DNA of 64,000 nucleotides, from the NCBI GenBank assembly GCA_003248075.1, contig QJYK01000088.1, positions 1 to 64,000 on the forward strand, read 5' to 3'. A program made the translations under genes and the position numbers. The stretch's first letter is position 1. Each line of letters starts with the position of its first letter. This stretch comes from Gemmatimonadota bacterium (GTDB lineage Bacteria > Gemmatimonadota > Gemmatimonadetes > Longimicrobiales > Gaopeijiaceae). The notes beneath the pieces were generated by a model. That model saw nothing but the letters and a program-made list of their open reading frames with translations. It ran no database searches and was not told the origin of the DNA. Below are positions 43,879 through 52,657 of the stretch, in pieces.

Positions 43879-44196
43879 TCACGCCGAGGCGCCGGGCGCG
43901 GGCGGGCCGAACAGGCCCCGCGCCAGCTCCCCATAATGCACGAGCGCCTCGTCGAGCGCGCGATCCCCTGCACCGGTCAACTCGTAGTAGCGACGCCTCG
44001 GGCGGCGCTCCTCCTCGGCCAGGTCCGCTTCCTCCCAGCGACCCCGGACGAGGTCGCGCGACTCGAGGCGCCGCAGCGCCGTGTACACGGTGCCGGGATG
44101 GAGGTCCGTTCGCTGCGTGATGTCCAGCCCGTAGCGGGCCCCCCGGCGCAGGGTGGCCAGGATCACGGTGGTCGTCATTCCGAGCGGTCGGCTCAT
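43879..44196 (-). CDS. PadR-family regulator, 105 aa
   Basis: This is a compact PadR winged-helix protein: TTVILATLRRGARYGLDI, the recognition part TDLHPGTVYTALRRLESRDLV, the beta wing with RRRYYELTGAG, and a short C-terminal dimer helix. PadR proteins repress genes until a ligand binds. It lies just upstream of the large permease with a 13-base gap and probably controls both. The perfect inverted repeat at 44229-44246, 33-50 bases before its ATG, is the likely operator. Confidence 0.9.
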   Translation of the reverse strand: MSRPLGMTTTVILATLRRGARYGLDITQRTDLHPGTVYTALRRLESRDLVRGRWEEADLAEEERRPRRRYYELTGAGDRALDEALVHYGELARGLFGPPAPGASA

Positions 44197-44228
44197 GGAC
44201 GGTCGATTCGTGTGCGCGGGTGACTATG

Positions 44229-44246
44229 TAGTAGTGAGTACTACTA
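44229..44246. promoter_or_regulatory. PadR-type operator in the divergent spacer
   Basis: TAGTAGT (44229-44235) and ACTACTA (44240-44246) form a perfect 7-base inverted repeat around GAGT, in an AT-rich patch that also contains TATGTAGTAG. It lies between padR and the DUF2911 gene, so it may control both. PadR proteins commonly bind such ATGTA-type palindromes; assignment is by position. Confidence 0.65.
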
Positions 44247-44368
44247 ATCGCTCACACCCTGGACCGCAAGCCCGGCGAGCGGGAGCGCGGGCGTTGCCTC
44301 CTCGGAGCCTTGCCGTCATCCTCTCAGGTGTCCGTTTCGCCGTCAGCCCCACGGGAGCCACCCAGCGA

Positions 44369-45289
44369 ATGAAGCCCTCCGTTGTCGCCTTATCGATGCT
44401 CCTGGCCGCTTCCGCCGGCACCGTGAGGGCGGACGCCCAGATCCGTGGAAGCGAGCGCTCCTCCCTCACGCAGACGATCGACGGCACCGATCTCCGGATC
44501 GAGTACTACCGCCCCCGTATGCGCGGGCGGGAGAAGGCGTTCGGCGACGGCGGCATCGTATGGGAGCACGTCTGGACACCCGGGGCCAATTGGGCGACCA
44601 AGTTCTCCTTCCAGAAGCCCGTCACGTTCGCGGGCACCGCCGTGCCGGCGGGTACCTACTCGATCTGGTTCCAGACCGACGAGCACTTCGTCCCCGTCGA
44701 GCTCTTCTTCGAGCCGGATACGCTGATCTTCCACCTGGCGGGACCGGCGCGCGCGGAGGATCAGATCCGCATCCCGCTCACCGTCGAGGAGGCACCCTTC
44801 AGGGAGGTCCTGACCTGGGACTTCGAGGACATCCGCAGCGATGGAGGCACCCTGACGATGCGATGGGGCACCAGCCGCGTCGCCATCGACGTCGAGGTCG
44901 AGCCGAGCATGAGGCTCACGACCACGCCGGAGGAGGCCGCCCCCGCGCTCGGGATCTACCAGGCGACCATGATGGGTCCTGGCGGTTCGGCGGGTCCCCC
45001 GTTCACGATCACGGTCCGCCGAACGGACGACGGGATCCTGCACGCGGACTGGGAGGAGGTGGCCGAGGGGCCGGATGGCATGGGCGCCTTCCTGAACGCC
45101 CTCGACATGTGGCTGCTCCCGGGAGGGGCAGAGGGCTGGTTCGTGCCAGCGGAGGCGTACGACGGTGAGCTCTGGGAGACCTGGGCGGGGTCGTTCTTCG
45201 AGTTCGAGGTGACGGGCGGAGCGAGCCCCTCGTTCGTCCTGCGGGACGACAGCGACAACGTCATGGCGCGGGGGTCGCGCAAGCAATGA
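44369..45289 (+). CDS. DUF2911 family secreted protein, 306 aa
   Basis: A signal peptide (about 1-23, MKPSVVALSMLLAASAGTVRA) precedes a DUF2911 domain (about 30-180) with IEYYRPRMRGREKAFG, VWEHVWTPGANWATKF and VPAGTYSIWF. The C-terminal half repeats a beta-rich fold without a known name. DUF2911 proteins are exported and of unknown function. The ATG at 44369 is chosen because the signal follows it; the open frame upstream is antisense to padR. It is divergent from padR, sharing the operator region, and ends 6 bases from the convergent small membrane protein. Confidence 0.8.
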   Translation: MKPSVVALSMLLAASAGTVRADAQIRGSERSSLTQTIDGTDLRIEYYRPRMRGREKAFGDGGIVWEHVWTPGANWATKFSFQKPVTFAGTAVPAGTYSIWFQTDEHFVPVELFFEPDTLIFHLAGPARAEDQIRIPLTVEEAPFREVLTWDFEDIRSDGGTLTMRWGTSRVAIDVEVEPSMRLTTTPEEAAPALGIYQATMMGPGGSAGPPFTITVRRTDDGILHADWEEVAEGPDGMGAFLNALDMWLLPGGAEGWFVPAEAYDGELWETWAGSFFEFEVTGGASPSFVLRDDSDNVMARGSRKQ

Positions 45290-45295
45290 CTCCGA

Positions 45296-45505
45296 TCAAT
45301 ACATGGAGATCAGGAGCGTCGAGAGCCCGCTGATCCCGAAGCCGAGGAGCCCGATGTCTCGCTGGATCAGGCGACGGCGCTTGAGACGGCTCTCCTTCAG
45401 GACGGCATTGGCTCCGAAGGCGAGACCCAGCACGGGAGAGACGAGCGGAACTGGCACCATGAACGGCAGCGCTCCGAGGAGTACCGACAAGACCGCGGAG
45501 AACAC
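45296..45505 (-). CDS. Small membrane protein, 69 aa
   Basis: A GTG start with a strong GGAGG site 6 bases upstream opens a 69-residue protein with two hydrophobic stretches (about 2-32 and 50-68) around a basic loop KESRLKRRRLIQRD. It resembles the small DUF4190-like membrane proteins, but I am not sure. Longer readings to 45703 add only Pro/Arg-rich sequence. It is convergent with the DUF2911 gene (6-base gap) and preceded by the repeat-rich spacer at 45506-45859. Confidence 0.6.
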   Translation of the reverse strand: MFSAVLSVLLGALPFMVPVPLVSPVLGLAFGANAVLKESRLKRRRLIQRDIGLLGFGISGLSTLLISMY

Positions 45506-45859
45506 AGGTGCCTCCTGCCAGGGGGGGGGTGCCAACCCGCCCCGTCCTCGAGGGAGGGGGCGGGTGGTGGGGTCCGCCGACCACGCGGAAGTCGGGCGCT
45601 TCCCGCGAGCCTGGGGGGGACCGTCGACGAACCCGTGAACGGTTGATGGCAACAAGGGTGCCCCCAGCGCGCGCCAGGCGTCCACCCGCCTCCGGTCGAC
45701 CATGCTTCGACATTTTGTGACAACGACTTAGGGTGCTTCGACACCCCTGAAGAAGGGGGGTCGACGACCCCCGCCTGGACCCCCCTCCGGACCCCCCGTT
45801 TTGACGCGCCCGCTCTGCACACTGTGGTGCCTCCACCACAAGAAACATATGGTTCCCAC
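45506..45859. other. Structured non-coding spacer with hairpins, direct repeats and G-runs
   Basis: No gene is supported here. The direct repeat TGCTTCGACA occurs at 45703-45712 and 45734-45743. GGGGGTC (45756-45762) and GACCCCC (45766-45772) form a tight hairpin. The minus strand carries four runs of 4-6 Gs (45744-45747, 45768-45772, 45780-45785, 45792-45797), which could form a G-quadruplex. GGACCCCCC is repeated in tandem. TGTGGTG/CACCACA (45823-45840) is a perfect 7-base palindrome just before the broken oxidoreductase gene. The spacer may carry promoters for the small membrane protein and the former oxidoreductase. Confidence 0.5.
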
Positions 45860-46407
45860 ATGTCTCCCTATCCGGCCCCCTCCGTTCATGACGTCGTGGT
45901 CCTGGGAGGCGGCCCGGCCGTAGCGTCCGCAGCTGCGCTCCTGGCCGGATGGGGTCATGACGTGGCCCTGGTCACGCGGGCGGCCCCGCCCGCACCCCTC
46001 GATCTCGCCGTCGGCACGGCGCCTCCTCGAACTCGTCGAAGTGCTCCCGCACATGGAGGCCGAGGCCTTTCCGCAAGACGCCGGCAACACCGTCTGGTGG
46101 GCGAGCTTGTCCTTCTCGGCACCGCTCGTCGCGCGTCCATCGAGGAGTACCCGCAGCCGACGGACGCACGGGTCCCGATGGCTCGTCGAAGAGGAGGCGC
46201 ATCGGACGCGCCGACACGTCGACGTCGACCCTCGCCCCGGTACGACGCTGGCGCCTCGGCGCCGGAGACCCTTGGCGCGACCAGACGCTCGTCGAGAGCT
46301 ACGTGGACCTCTGGGCCTGCCCGTCGTCACTCTACGCCTCGAGCGGGTTCGGAGGGCCCGGCTTCCTGCCGGTAGCGGGGTCGTTCATCGACCCGGTCGT
46401 CCTGTAG
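45860..46407 (+). pseudogene. Remnant of an FAD-dependent oxidoreductase (halogenase-like)
   Basis: The first frame, from ATG 45860, reads HDVVVLGGGPAVASAAALL, an FAD-binding Rossmann start with a GGGP loop, and stays protein-like to LDLAVG near 46017. The next frame continues with SARRLLELVEVLPH and ends DAGNTVWWAS near 46110. In flavin-dependent halogenases and related monooxygenases these two pieces are joined by a GESLPPS-like loop, which is missing here. A deletion of roughly 14 bases would remove it and shift the frame. A third frame (about 46250-46404) reads DQTLVESYVDLWACPSSLY to a TAG at 46405; I cannot place it in the family. Two or more frameshifts make function unlikely. The family identity is inferred from short motifs. 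Confidence 0.5.
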
Positions 46408-46693
46408 GGAATCTGGCGCGTGATCGGTGGGGTCACGTCGCTGGGCACGTTTCGGACGGTAGCGACAGCCGGAGAGCGCGGCACACTGATTGTGTCCGCG
46501 AGCTGCGACACGCCGGCGTCCCGCCGGAGCGCAACCTGCCCGGCATAAGCTTTGCGGTTGCCAATTAGGTCTCGCCGCCCTCCTGGCGAGGGGATCCGAG
46601 CGGCGGACGCGCGGGAGGCGATCGCGGCGCTCCGTGCCGCGGCATAGCATCAGTGCAGGTACTTCTCGAATTCCTGGAAACGGAGCCCGTGCG

Positions 46694-47560
46694 ATGCGTG
46701 ACTTCCTGAGCGGGATCGTCGATCGACTCGCCACCATCTTCGACCCGGCCATGATGGGAGCGGCAGCCGCCGAGCTCCTCGCCAACCTGCTGATCGGGGT
46801 CGTGACTTTCTCCGTCTACTACGGGCTCTGGCGGATCCTGGCTGTCGCGTTCCGTGCCCTGGCGGCACGAACCGGAATGGACGCCACATCCCGCGACTTC
46901 ACCCGCACGCTCCTCAAGTTCGCTGTGCTGGCCATCGGTCTGGTGAGTGCCTTGGCCGCGGTGGGGGTGAACACGGCCTCGCTTCTCACCTCCCTCGGCG
47001 TCGCCGGGCTGACCCTCGGCTTCGCGGCGCGGGACGCCCTGTCCAACATGATCTCCGGACTGCTCATCTTCTGGGACCGCCCCTTCGTCATCGGCGACCT
47101 GGTGGAGGTCGGTGGTGCGTACGGGCGGGTGGAGCGCATCACGCTCCGTTCCACCCGCGTTGTGACCCCCGACGGACGGATGCTCGCGGTGCCGAACACC
47201 CAGATCATCAACACGACCGTGGCGTCCTACACGAACTTCCCGCACCTGCGGCTGGAGGTACCGGTCACGATCGGGACGGACCAGGATCTGGGCCGCGTGC
47301 GCACGATCCTCCTGGACCTGGTTCGCGGGAAGGAAGGCTTCATGGGTGACCCCGCCCCAACCGTCGTGGTGAGCCAGCTCAACGACTACAACGTGCGGGT
47401 CGAGCTGTGGGCGTGGATCCGCGACGAGCGCACCCACGTCGAGGCGCGCCTCGAGCTCCGGGAGCGAGTCTTCCGCGCCCTGTCGGAGGCCGGGATCGAC
47501 ATGCCGTTCGAAACCCTTCGCCTGGAGCCGCTGACCATCCGCCGCGAGCAGGCCGCGTGA
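46694..47560 (+). CDS. MscS-family mechanosensitive channel, 288 aa
   Basis: Three membrane helices are followed by the MscS beta and C-terminal domains. The pore helix is clear: LLTSLGVAGLTLGFAARDALSNMISG (about 95-120; quoted in part as SLGVAGLTLGFAARDALSN), and the beta domain starts with DRPFVIGDLVEVG. The protein should open under membrane tension and release solutes during osmotic downshock. It is a short, E. coli MscS-sized member. The ATG has an ACGGAGC site about 10 bases upstream; an earlier start would add Arg-rich sequence and is rejected. It lies just upstream of the moxR-bat operon, 146 bases before moxR. Confidence 0.9.
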   Translation: MRDFLSGIVDRLATIFDPAMMGAAAAELLANLLIGVVTFSVYYGLWRILAVAFRALAARTGMDATSRDFTRTLLKFAVLAIGLVSALAAVGVNTASLLTSLGVAGLTLGFAARDALSNMISGLLIFWDRPFVIGDLVEVGGAYGRVERITLRSTRVVTPDGRMLAVPNTQIINTTVASYTNFPHLRLEVPVTIGTDQDLGRVRTILLDLVRGKEGFMGDPAPTVVVSQLNDYNVRVELWAWIRDERTHVEARLELRERVFRALSEAGIDMPFETLRLEPLTIRREQAA

Positions 47561-47706
47561 AGGAAGATCGAGCGAGCGGCGGCGTTCCCGGGGGATCGGT
47601 TGCGGCTGAGGGCGGCTCCGGCAACCCTCCGGTCCCGTCCGGCAATCCGACGGGTGTAGATTTCCCCCGGAAGAACGAGGGAGTCGTGGCCACACGCGAG
47701 GCGCGA

Positions 47707-48696
47707 ATGCACGCGGATATCGAGGTCATTCAGCAGAAGATCAGGCTCGAGAGCGCCTTCGTCGAACGGCTGGTCGACGAGGTGGGACGGGTGATCGTGG
47801 GCCAGAAGACCATGATCGAGCGTTTGCTCATCGGCCTGCTCGCCGATGGCCACGTGCTCATGGAAGGGGTCCCCGGCCTGGCGAAGACCATGGCGGTCAA
47901 GACCCTGGCCTCGGCGATCAACACCTCGTTCCAGCGGATCCAGTTCACCCCGGACCTGCTGCCGGCCGACCTGGTGGGGACGTTGGTCTACGACCCCAAG
48001 GAGCAGGAGTTCAGGACCAAGCGCGGCCCGATCTTCGCCAACGTAATCCTGGCCGACGAGATCAACCGGTCACCGGCCAAGGTGCAGTCGGCGCTCCTAG
48101 AGGCCATGCAGGAGCACCAGGTGACGATCGGAGATCGGACCTACCCCCTGTCGGACCCCTTCCTGGTCCTCGCGACCCAGAACCCCATCGAGCAGGAGGG
48201 CACGTATCCGCTGCCGGAAGCTCAAGTGGACCGATTCATGCTCAAGCTGTCCGTCGGCTATCCCGACAAAGACGATGAGCTCGAGATCCTGCGTCGCATG
48301 AGCACGGGCGCACCGCCCGCGGTCCAGCACGTCGTCACGCCCGAGGAGATCCTGCGGGCGCGCAAGGCCGTGGAGATGATCTACATGGACAACCAAGTCG
48401 AGCGTTACATCGTGGAGCTGGTCTTCGCGACCCGCGACCCGGGGGCGGCCGGCCTCGACGACCTGGGCGACCTGATCGCGTACGGGGCCTCGCCGCGCGC
48501 GACCATCAACCTCGCGAAGGCGGCTCGAGCGCACGCGTTCCTGCGACATCGGGGCTACGTCACGCCAGAGGATGTTCGCGCGATCGGCATGGACGTGCTG
48601 CGTCACCGGGTCTTGCTGACCTACGAAGCGGAGGCCGAGGAGGTCACGGCCGAGGACGTGGTGACCCAGGTGCTCAACTCGGTGGAAGTTCCCTGA
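47707..48696 (+). CDS. MoxR-type AAA+ ATPase of the Bat operon
   Basis: The 329-residue protein has a Walker A variant GVPGLAKT, Walker B with ILADEINRS, sensor 1 at LATQNPIEQEG and sensor 2 region at SPRATINLAKAARA. MoxR proteins act as chaperones that activate partner VWA proteins. The next genes encode a DUF58 protein and two VWA proteins, the usual partners. ATG 47707 has a GAGGCGCGA spacer upstream; a GTG at 47686 preceded by GAGGGAG is an alternative adding 7 residues. Eight bases separate its stop from the next gene. Confidence 0.92.
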   Translation: MHADIEVIQQKIRLESAFVERLVDEVGRVIVGQKTMIERLLIGLLADGHVLMEGVPGLAKTMAVKTLASAINTSFQRIQFTPDLLPADLVGTLVYDPKEQEFRTKRGPIFANVILADEINRSPAKVQSALLEAMQEHQVTIGDRTYPLSDPFLVLATQNPIEQEGTYPLPEAQVDRFMLKLSVGYPDKDDELEILRRMSTGAPPAVQHVVTPEEILRARKAVEMIYMDNQVERYIVELVFATRDPGAAGLDDLGDLIAYGASPRATINLAKAARAHAFLRHRGYVTPEDVRAIGMDVLRHRVLLTYEAEAEEVTAEDVVTQVLNSVEVP

Positions 48697-48703
48697 CCCG
48701 CAG

Positions 48704-49582
48704 ATGATCCCGAGGGAGATCCTCAAGAAGGTCCGCTACGTGGAGATCTCGACCCGAGGCCTGGTCGACGAGGTCTTCGGCGGCGAATACCACTCGGTGT
48801 TCAAGGGGCGGGGCATCGACTTCGCCGAGGTCCGGGAGTACCAGTACGGCGACGACGTGCGCACCATCGATTGGAACGTGACAGCACGTACCGGACAGCC
48901 CTTCGTCAAGGTCTATCAGGAGGAGCGGGAGCTGACCGTCATGCTCCTGGTGGACGTGAGTGCCTCCGGCGATTTCGGATCCCGTGAGCAGATGAAGGGC
49001 GAGATGGCCATCGAGCTGTGCGCGGTCCTCGCGTTCAGCGCGATCAAGAACAACGACAAGGTCGGTCTGATCATCTTCTCCGATCGGGTCGAGAAGTTCG
49101 TGCCGCCCCGCAAGGGGCGAAGCCATGTCCTTCGCGTTCTGCGCGAGCTCTTCTTCCACGAGCCCGAGGGCCGGCGGACCGACCTGAGCGCCCCCCTCGA
49201 GTACATGTCGCGCGTGCTGCGTCGGCGGGCGGTCGCCTTCGTGGTATCCGACTTCCTCGGCGAGGACTTCGGGAAATCGCTGGCGGTGGCGGGGCGCAGG
49301 CACGACGTGATCGCGGTTCGCACCGGCGACCGTCGGGAGGCCGACCTTCCGGCGATGGGCCTCGTAGAGTTCGAGGACCCGGAGACCGGTCGGCACGCCG
49401 TCGTGAACACCTCGAGTCGGGCATTCCGCGAACGCTACCGGACGCTTGCCGCGCAGAGGCGCGAGCAGCAGGACCAGGTCTTTCGGAGAAGTGCCGTCGA
49501 CGTGATCGACATCGAGACCGGACGCCCCTACGTGCAGCCGTTGAGGCGGTTCTTCGAAGAGCGCGCCCGCAGGATCCGCTGA
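48704..49582 (+). CDS. DUF58 family protein, 292 aa
   Basis: The protein has the DUF58 motif GRGIDFAEVREYQYGDDVRTIDWNVTAR (quoted as REYQYGDDVRTIDWNVTAR) near residue 40-65, followed by a VWA-like domain with VDVSASGDF (MIDAS-like, D-x-S-x-S) and FVVSDFLGED. Such proteins accompany MoxR and are thought to be its partners in cell-envelope assembly or stress tolerance. No membrane helix is evident, so it is probably cytoplasmic. The stop at 49580-49582 is one base before the next ATG, which suggests coupling. Confidence 0.88.
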   Translation: MIPREILKKVRYVEISTRGLVDEVFGGEYHSVFKGRGIDFAEVREYQYGDDVRTIDWNVTARTGQPFVKVYQEERELTVMLLVDVSASGDFGSREQMKGEMAIELCAVLAFSAIKNNDKVGLIIFSDRVEKFVPPRKGRSHVLRVLRELFFHEPEGRRTDLSAPLEYMSRVLRRRAVAFVVSDFLGEDFGKSLAVAGRRHDVIAVRTGDRREADLPAMGLVEFEDPETGRHAVVNTSSRAFRERYRTLAAQRREQQDQVFRRSAVDVIDIETGRPYVQPLRRFFEERARRIR

Positions 49583-49583
49583 G

Positions 49584-50630
49584 ATGACGGTGCGTCGAAT
49601 CCACGTCCGCGGCTTGTCCAGCTGCCTCCTCTTCGTGGGCGGGACCCTCGTCGCGACGCCGGTCCGCGCCCAGGAGGCCCGGATCCGTACGCAGGCGGAC
49701 ACGTCACTCCTGACTGTCGGGGACCGGGTCACGCTCACCCTCGAGGTCGAGCACGCTCCGGGTCAACGCGTTCTCTGGCCGGACTCGGTCGACGTCTCTC
49801 CCTTCGAGGTCCTTTCGGCGGAAGCGCTGCCCTCCGTAAACGAGGCCGGCGGGGTTCGCAGCGCGGCGCGGCTCGTGCTCACGGCCTTCGAGCTCGGCAC
49901 CCTCGAGATCCCCGGCATCCGGGTCCCCGTGGCGTCGGCCGACGGATCCGTGGACACCCTCGTCTCCGACGGATGGTGGGTCACGGTCACCTCGGTGGGC
50001 CTGGACCAGGGAGGAGACATCCGCGGCATCCGGGGCCCGCTGTCGATGCCGTTCGCGGTCGTCACCCTCGTCCCGTGGCTGTTCCTGGCCGCCCTCGTGG
50101 CCCTGCTCGCCTTCTGGTGGTGGCGACGGCGTCGAAGATCCGTCGCGCAGCCGGAGGTCGCGCCGCCTCCCGCCCCGCGCCGGCCGCCGCACGAGATCGC
50201 CCTCGAAGCCCTCGCCCAGCTCGAGGGCTCGGACCTCCTTCAGCGAGGCGAGATCAAGGAGTACCACGTCCGCGTCTCGGAGATCATCCGCGCATACGTG
50301 GAGGCGTTCTATCGCGTGCCGGCACTCGAGATGACGACCGGCGAGGTTCTCCGGGGCCTCGAGCGCGTGGGAGTTCACGGCGCACCCATCGACCATCTCG
50401 AGGGGTTCCTCGAGCAGTGTGACCTGGTGAAGTTCGCGAAGCTGCGCCCGGCCTCCGGAGACTCCCGAGCGATGTGCGCACTCGCGCGTGGTTTCGTCGA
50501 GGAGACACGTCCTCGGGTCGGCGAAGTCGCGCTGCTGGGAACGGACGAGGTGGAGTCCGGCGCCGTGGCGAGCGACGCTTCCGGCGCCGCCGCGGGCGAG
50601 GGAGCGCGAGTCACGGGGGTGGACGCGTGA
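49584..50630 (+). CDS. DUF4381-like membrane protein of the Bat operon, 348 aa
   Basis: The N-terminal signal (about 1-30, ending VRAQ) leads to an extracytoplasmic beta-sandwich (about 35-130). One membrane helix (about 158-178, VVTLVPWLFLAALVALLAFWW) follows, then an Arg-rich stop-transfer and a helical cytoplasmic region. That region contains IKEYHVRVSEIIRAYVEAFYRV, cited as EYHVRVSEIIRAYVEAFY, a DUF4381-type motif also seen at the end of BatD. The last 40 residues are low in complexity. The gene overlaps batA by 4 bases (GTGA). It is an addition not found in the minimal batA-E set. Confidence 0.75.
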   Translation: MTVRRIHVRGLSSCLLFVGGTLVATPVRAQEARIRTQADTSLLTVGDRVTLTLEVEHAPGQRVLWPDSVDVSPFEVLSAEALPSVNEAGGVRSAARLVLTAFELGTLEIPGIRVPVASADGSVDTLVSDGWWVTVTSVGLDQGGDIRGIRGPLSMPFAVVTLVPWLFLAALVALLAFWWWRRRRRSVAQPEVAPPPAPRRPPHEIALEALAQLEGSDLLQRGEIKEYHVRVSEIIRAYVEAFYRVPALEMTTGEVLRGLERVGVHGAPIDHLEGFLEQCDLVKFAKLRPASGDSRAMCALARGFVEETRPRVGEVALLGTDEVESGAVASDASGAAAGEGARVTGVDA

Positions 50631-51616
50631 TCTATCGGTTCGCCGACCCTTGGTACCTCCTCGCCCTGCTGTCCCTGCCGGTGCTCTTGATCTGGTATGT
50701 GCGCCGGCTGCGTCGGGGAGGGACGCTGCGCTTCACCCGCGTCGACGAGCTCAGAGAGGCGGACCTGCGCCGCACGGGTCGGCTGCGTCACCTCCTCTTC
50801 GTGCTCCGCGCGCTCGCCGTGACGGCGCTGGTCGTCGCCTTCGCCCGGCCCCAGACCAGCGTCACGGACCAACGGGTGACCACCGAGGGGATCGACATCG
50901 TGCTCGCGCTGGACGTCTCCAGCTCCATGCTCGCCGAGGACATCGCACCCAATCGCCTGGACGCTGCCAAGGAGGTGGGCGCCGAGTTCGTGGCCGGTCG
51001 CCCGAACGACCGCATCGGGCTGGTGATCTTCGGAGGTGACGCCTACTCGCAGGTCCCGCTCACCCTCGACCACGCCGTCGTCAACGAGCTCATGGGACGC
51101 CTCCAGGTCGGAATGGTCGAGGACGGGACCGCGGTCGGCATGGGGCTTGCCACCGCGGTCAAGCGCCTACAGGGGAGCGACGCGGTCTCACGTGTCGTGA
51201 TCCTGCTCACGGACGGGCGCAACAATCGGGGTGAGATCGGCCCGGTCACGGCGGCGCAGATGGCGCGGGCGCTGGGCGTCCGCGTCTACACCATCGGAGC
51301 CGGTACCCGGGGCCAGGCTCGCGTGCCCATCGACAACCCCGTGCTCGGACGCCAGTACGTGACGGTTCAGGCGGACGTGGACGAGCCCACGCTCAAGGAG
51401 ATGGCGGAGATCACCCGCGGCTCTTACTTCCGCGCAACCGATCGCGAGAGCCTCACCGCCATATGGAGCCAGATCGACCAGCTGGAACGGACGGAGATGG
51501 AGGTGGAGCACTTCACGCGCTATGGCGAGCTGTTCGAATGGCCGTTGGGCTTGGGCGTCGCCCTCCTCGCGCTGGAGCTGCTCCTGTCGAACACGCTCTT
51601 GCGAAGGCTACCCTAG
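50627..51616 (+). CDS. batA: BatA, VWA-domain membrane protein
   Basis: The 329-residue protein has an N-terminal pair of membrane helices (about 8-25 and 55-72) and a VWA domain with MIDAS DVSSSML, a Thr in EDGTAVG and the Asp in LTDGRNN. A third helix closes the C-terminus (about 300-325). The DxSxS site binds a metal and usually a ligand or partner. The GTG at 50627 overlaps the preceding stop in GTGA, fixing the start; the longer frame upstream is out-of-frame sequence of the previous gene. The Bat proteins were first linked to oxygen tolerance in Bacteroides. Confidence 0.9.
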   Translation: MIYRFADPWYLLALLSLPVLLIWYVRRLRRGGTLRFTRVDELREADLRRTGRLRHLLFVLRALAVTALVVAFARPQTSVTDQRVTTEGIDIVLALDVSSSMLAEDIAPNRLDAAKEVGAEFVAGRPNDRIGLVIFGGDAYSQVPLTLDHAVVNELMGRLQVGMVEDGTAVGMGLATAVKRLQGSDAVSRVVILLTDGRNNRGEIGPVTAAQMARALGVRVYTIGAGTRGQARVPIDNPVLGRQYVTVQADVDEPTLKEMAEITRGSYFRATDRESLTAIWSQIDQLERTEMEVEHFTRYGELFEWPLGLGVALLALELLLSNTLLRRLP

Positions 51617-51625
51617 GAGGAGGAC

Positions 51626-52657
51626 GTGTTCCGTTTCGCAGACGTCGACGCGCTCTGGGGACTGGCCTTCGTGCCCGTGCTCGTGCTCCTCTTCCTCCTG
51701 ACCTTCCGGGCGCGTCGCAGAGCGCTCACACGCTTCGGGGATTCGCCACTGGTACAGAAGCTGAGCGGCTCGGTCAGCACGCGTGGGCGAGTCGCCAAGG
51801 CCACCCTGCTGGTCGCCACGACCGCCTTGCTGATCCTGGCGCTCGCGCGACCGCAGTTCGGCACGCGGGTGGAGACAATACGAAGCGAGGGACGTGACGT
51901 CATGGTCGCGCTCGACGTCTCTGCGTCGATGCTGGCGGAGGACGTGCCCCCCACCCGCCTCGACCGCGCCCGGCTCGAGATCGCCCGCCTCATCCGGGGA
52001 CTGGACGGCGACCGCGTCGGGCTCGTGGCGTTCGCCGGGAACGCGTTCGTGCAGAGTCCCCTGACCACGGACTACGCGGCCGCGCTCATGTTCCTCCAGT
52101 CGATGGACACCGAGATGATCTCGGCGCAGGGAACGAACCTGGGAGCCGCATTGAGCGTAGCATTGGATGCGTTCGAAGAAGGCGCCACAGGCGACCAATC
52201 CGTGCTCGTGGTCATCACCGACGGTGAGGATCACGAAGGCGAGATCGAACCCGCGGTCCAACGTGCCGCGGACATGGGCGTCGAGATCGATGCGGTCGGG
52301 ATCGGCTCACCGGGCGGCGCACCGATCCCCCTGGTGGACGAGCGGGGCAATCGGTCCTTCCTGCGCGACGACGAGGGCAATGTGGTCACGACACGCCTGG
52401 AAGAGCGACCATTGCGGGAGATCGCGGAGGCGACGGGGGGGCGTTACGTGCCGGTCTACGGGGGCTCGGAAGCCCTGCAGCGTCTGGTCGACGAGATCGC
52501 CACCGGTGTCGGCCGGGAGCTCCAGAGCAGGCAAGTGACGCAGTTCGAGGAGCAATACCAGATCTTCCTGGGGCTCGCGATTCTGCTGCTGCTGCTCGAG
52601 GCGGCAGTGCCCGACCGGAAGAAGATGTCGGAGCAGTGGACCGGGAGGTTCCAATGA
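51626..52657 (+). CDS. batB: BatB, VWA-domain membrane protein
   Basis: The 343-residue protein has the same layout as BatA: two N-terminal helices (about 8-25 and 58-75), a VWA domain with MIDAS DVSASML and the Asp in ITDGEDHEGE, then a C-terminal helix (about 315-332). BatA and BatB are thought to pair. The GTG start has an AGGAGG site 5 bases upstream, 9 bases after the batA stop. It overlaps batC by 4 bases (ATGA). Confidence 0.9.
   Translation: MFRFADVDALWGLAFVPVLVLLFLLTFRARRRALTRFGDSPLVQKLSGSVSTRGRVAKATLLVATTALLILALARPQFGTRVETIRSEGRDVMVALDVSASMLAEDVPPTRLDRARLEIARLIRGLDGDRVGLVAFAGNAFVQSPLTTDYAAALMFLQSMDTEMISAQGTNLGAALSVALDAFEEGATGDQSVLVVITDGEDHEGEIEPAVQRAADMGVEIDAVGIGSPGGAPIPLVDERGNRSFLRDDEGNVVTTRLEERPLREIAEATGGRYVPVYGGSEALQRLVDEIATGVGRELQSRQVTQFEEQYQIFLGLAILLLLLEAAVPDRKKMSEQWTGRFQ

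Noticed and set aside
41982-44120. A 712-codon plus-strand frame across the permease gene
   Set aside because: It is antisense to a permease with clear FtsX/MacB features; its protein is Arg/Pro/Gln-rich and unlike any family.
46490-46693. A 68-residue N-terminal extension of the MscS protein
   Set aside because: The added residues are Arg-rich with no membrane segment, while the ATG at 46694 directly precedes the first part of a normal MscS-sized protein.
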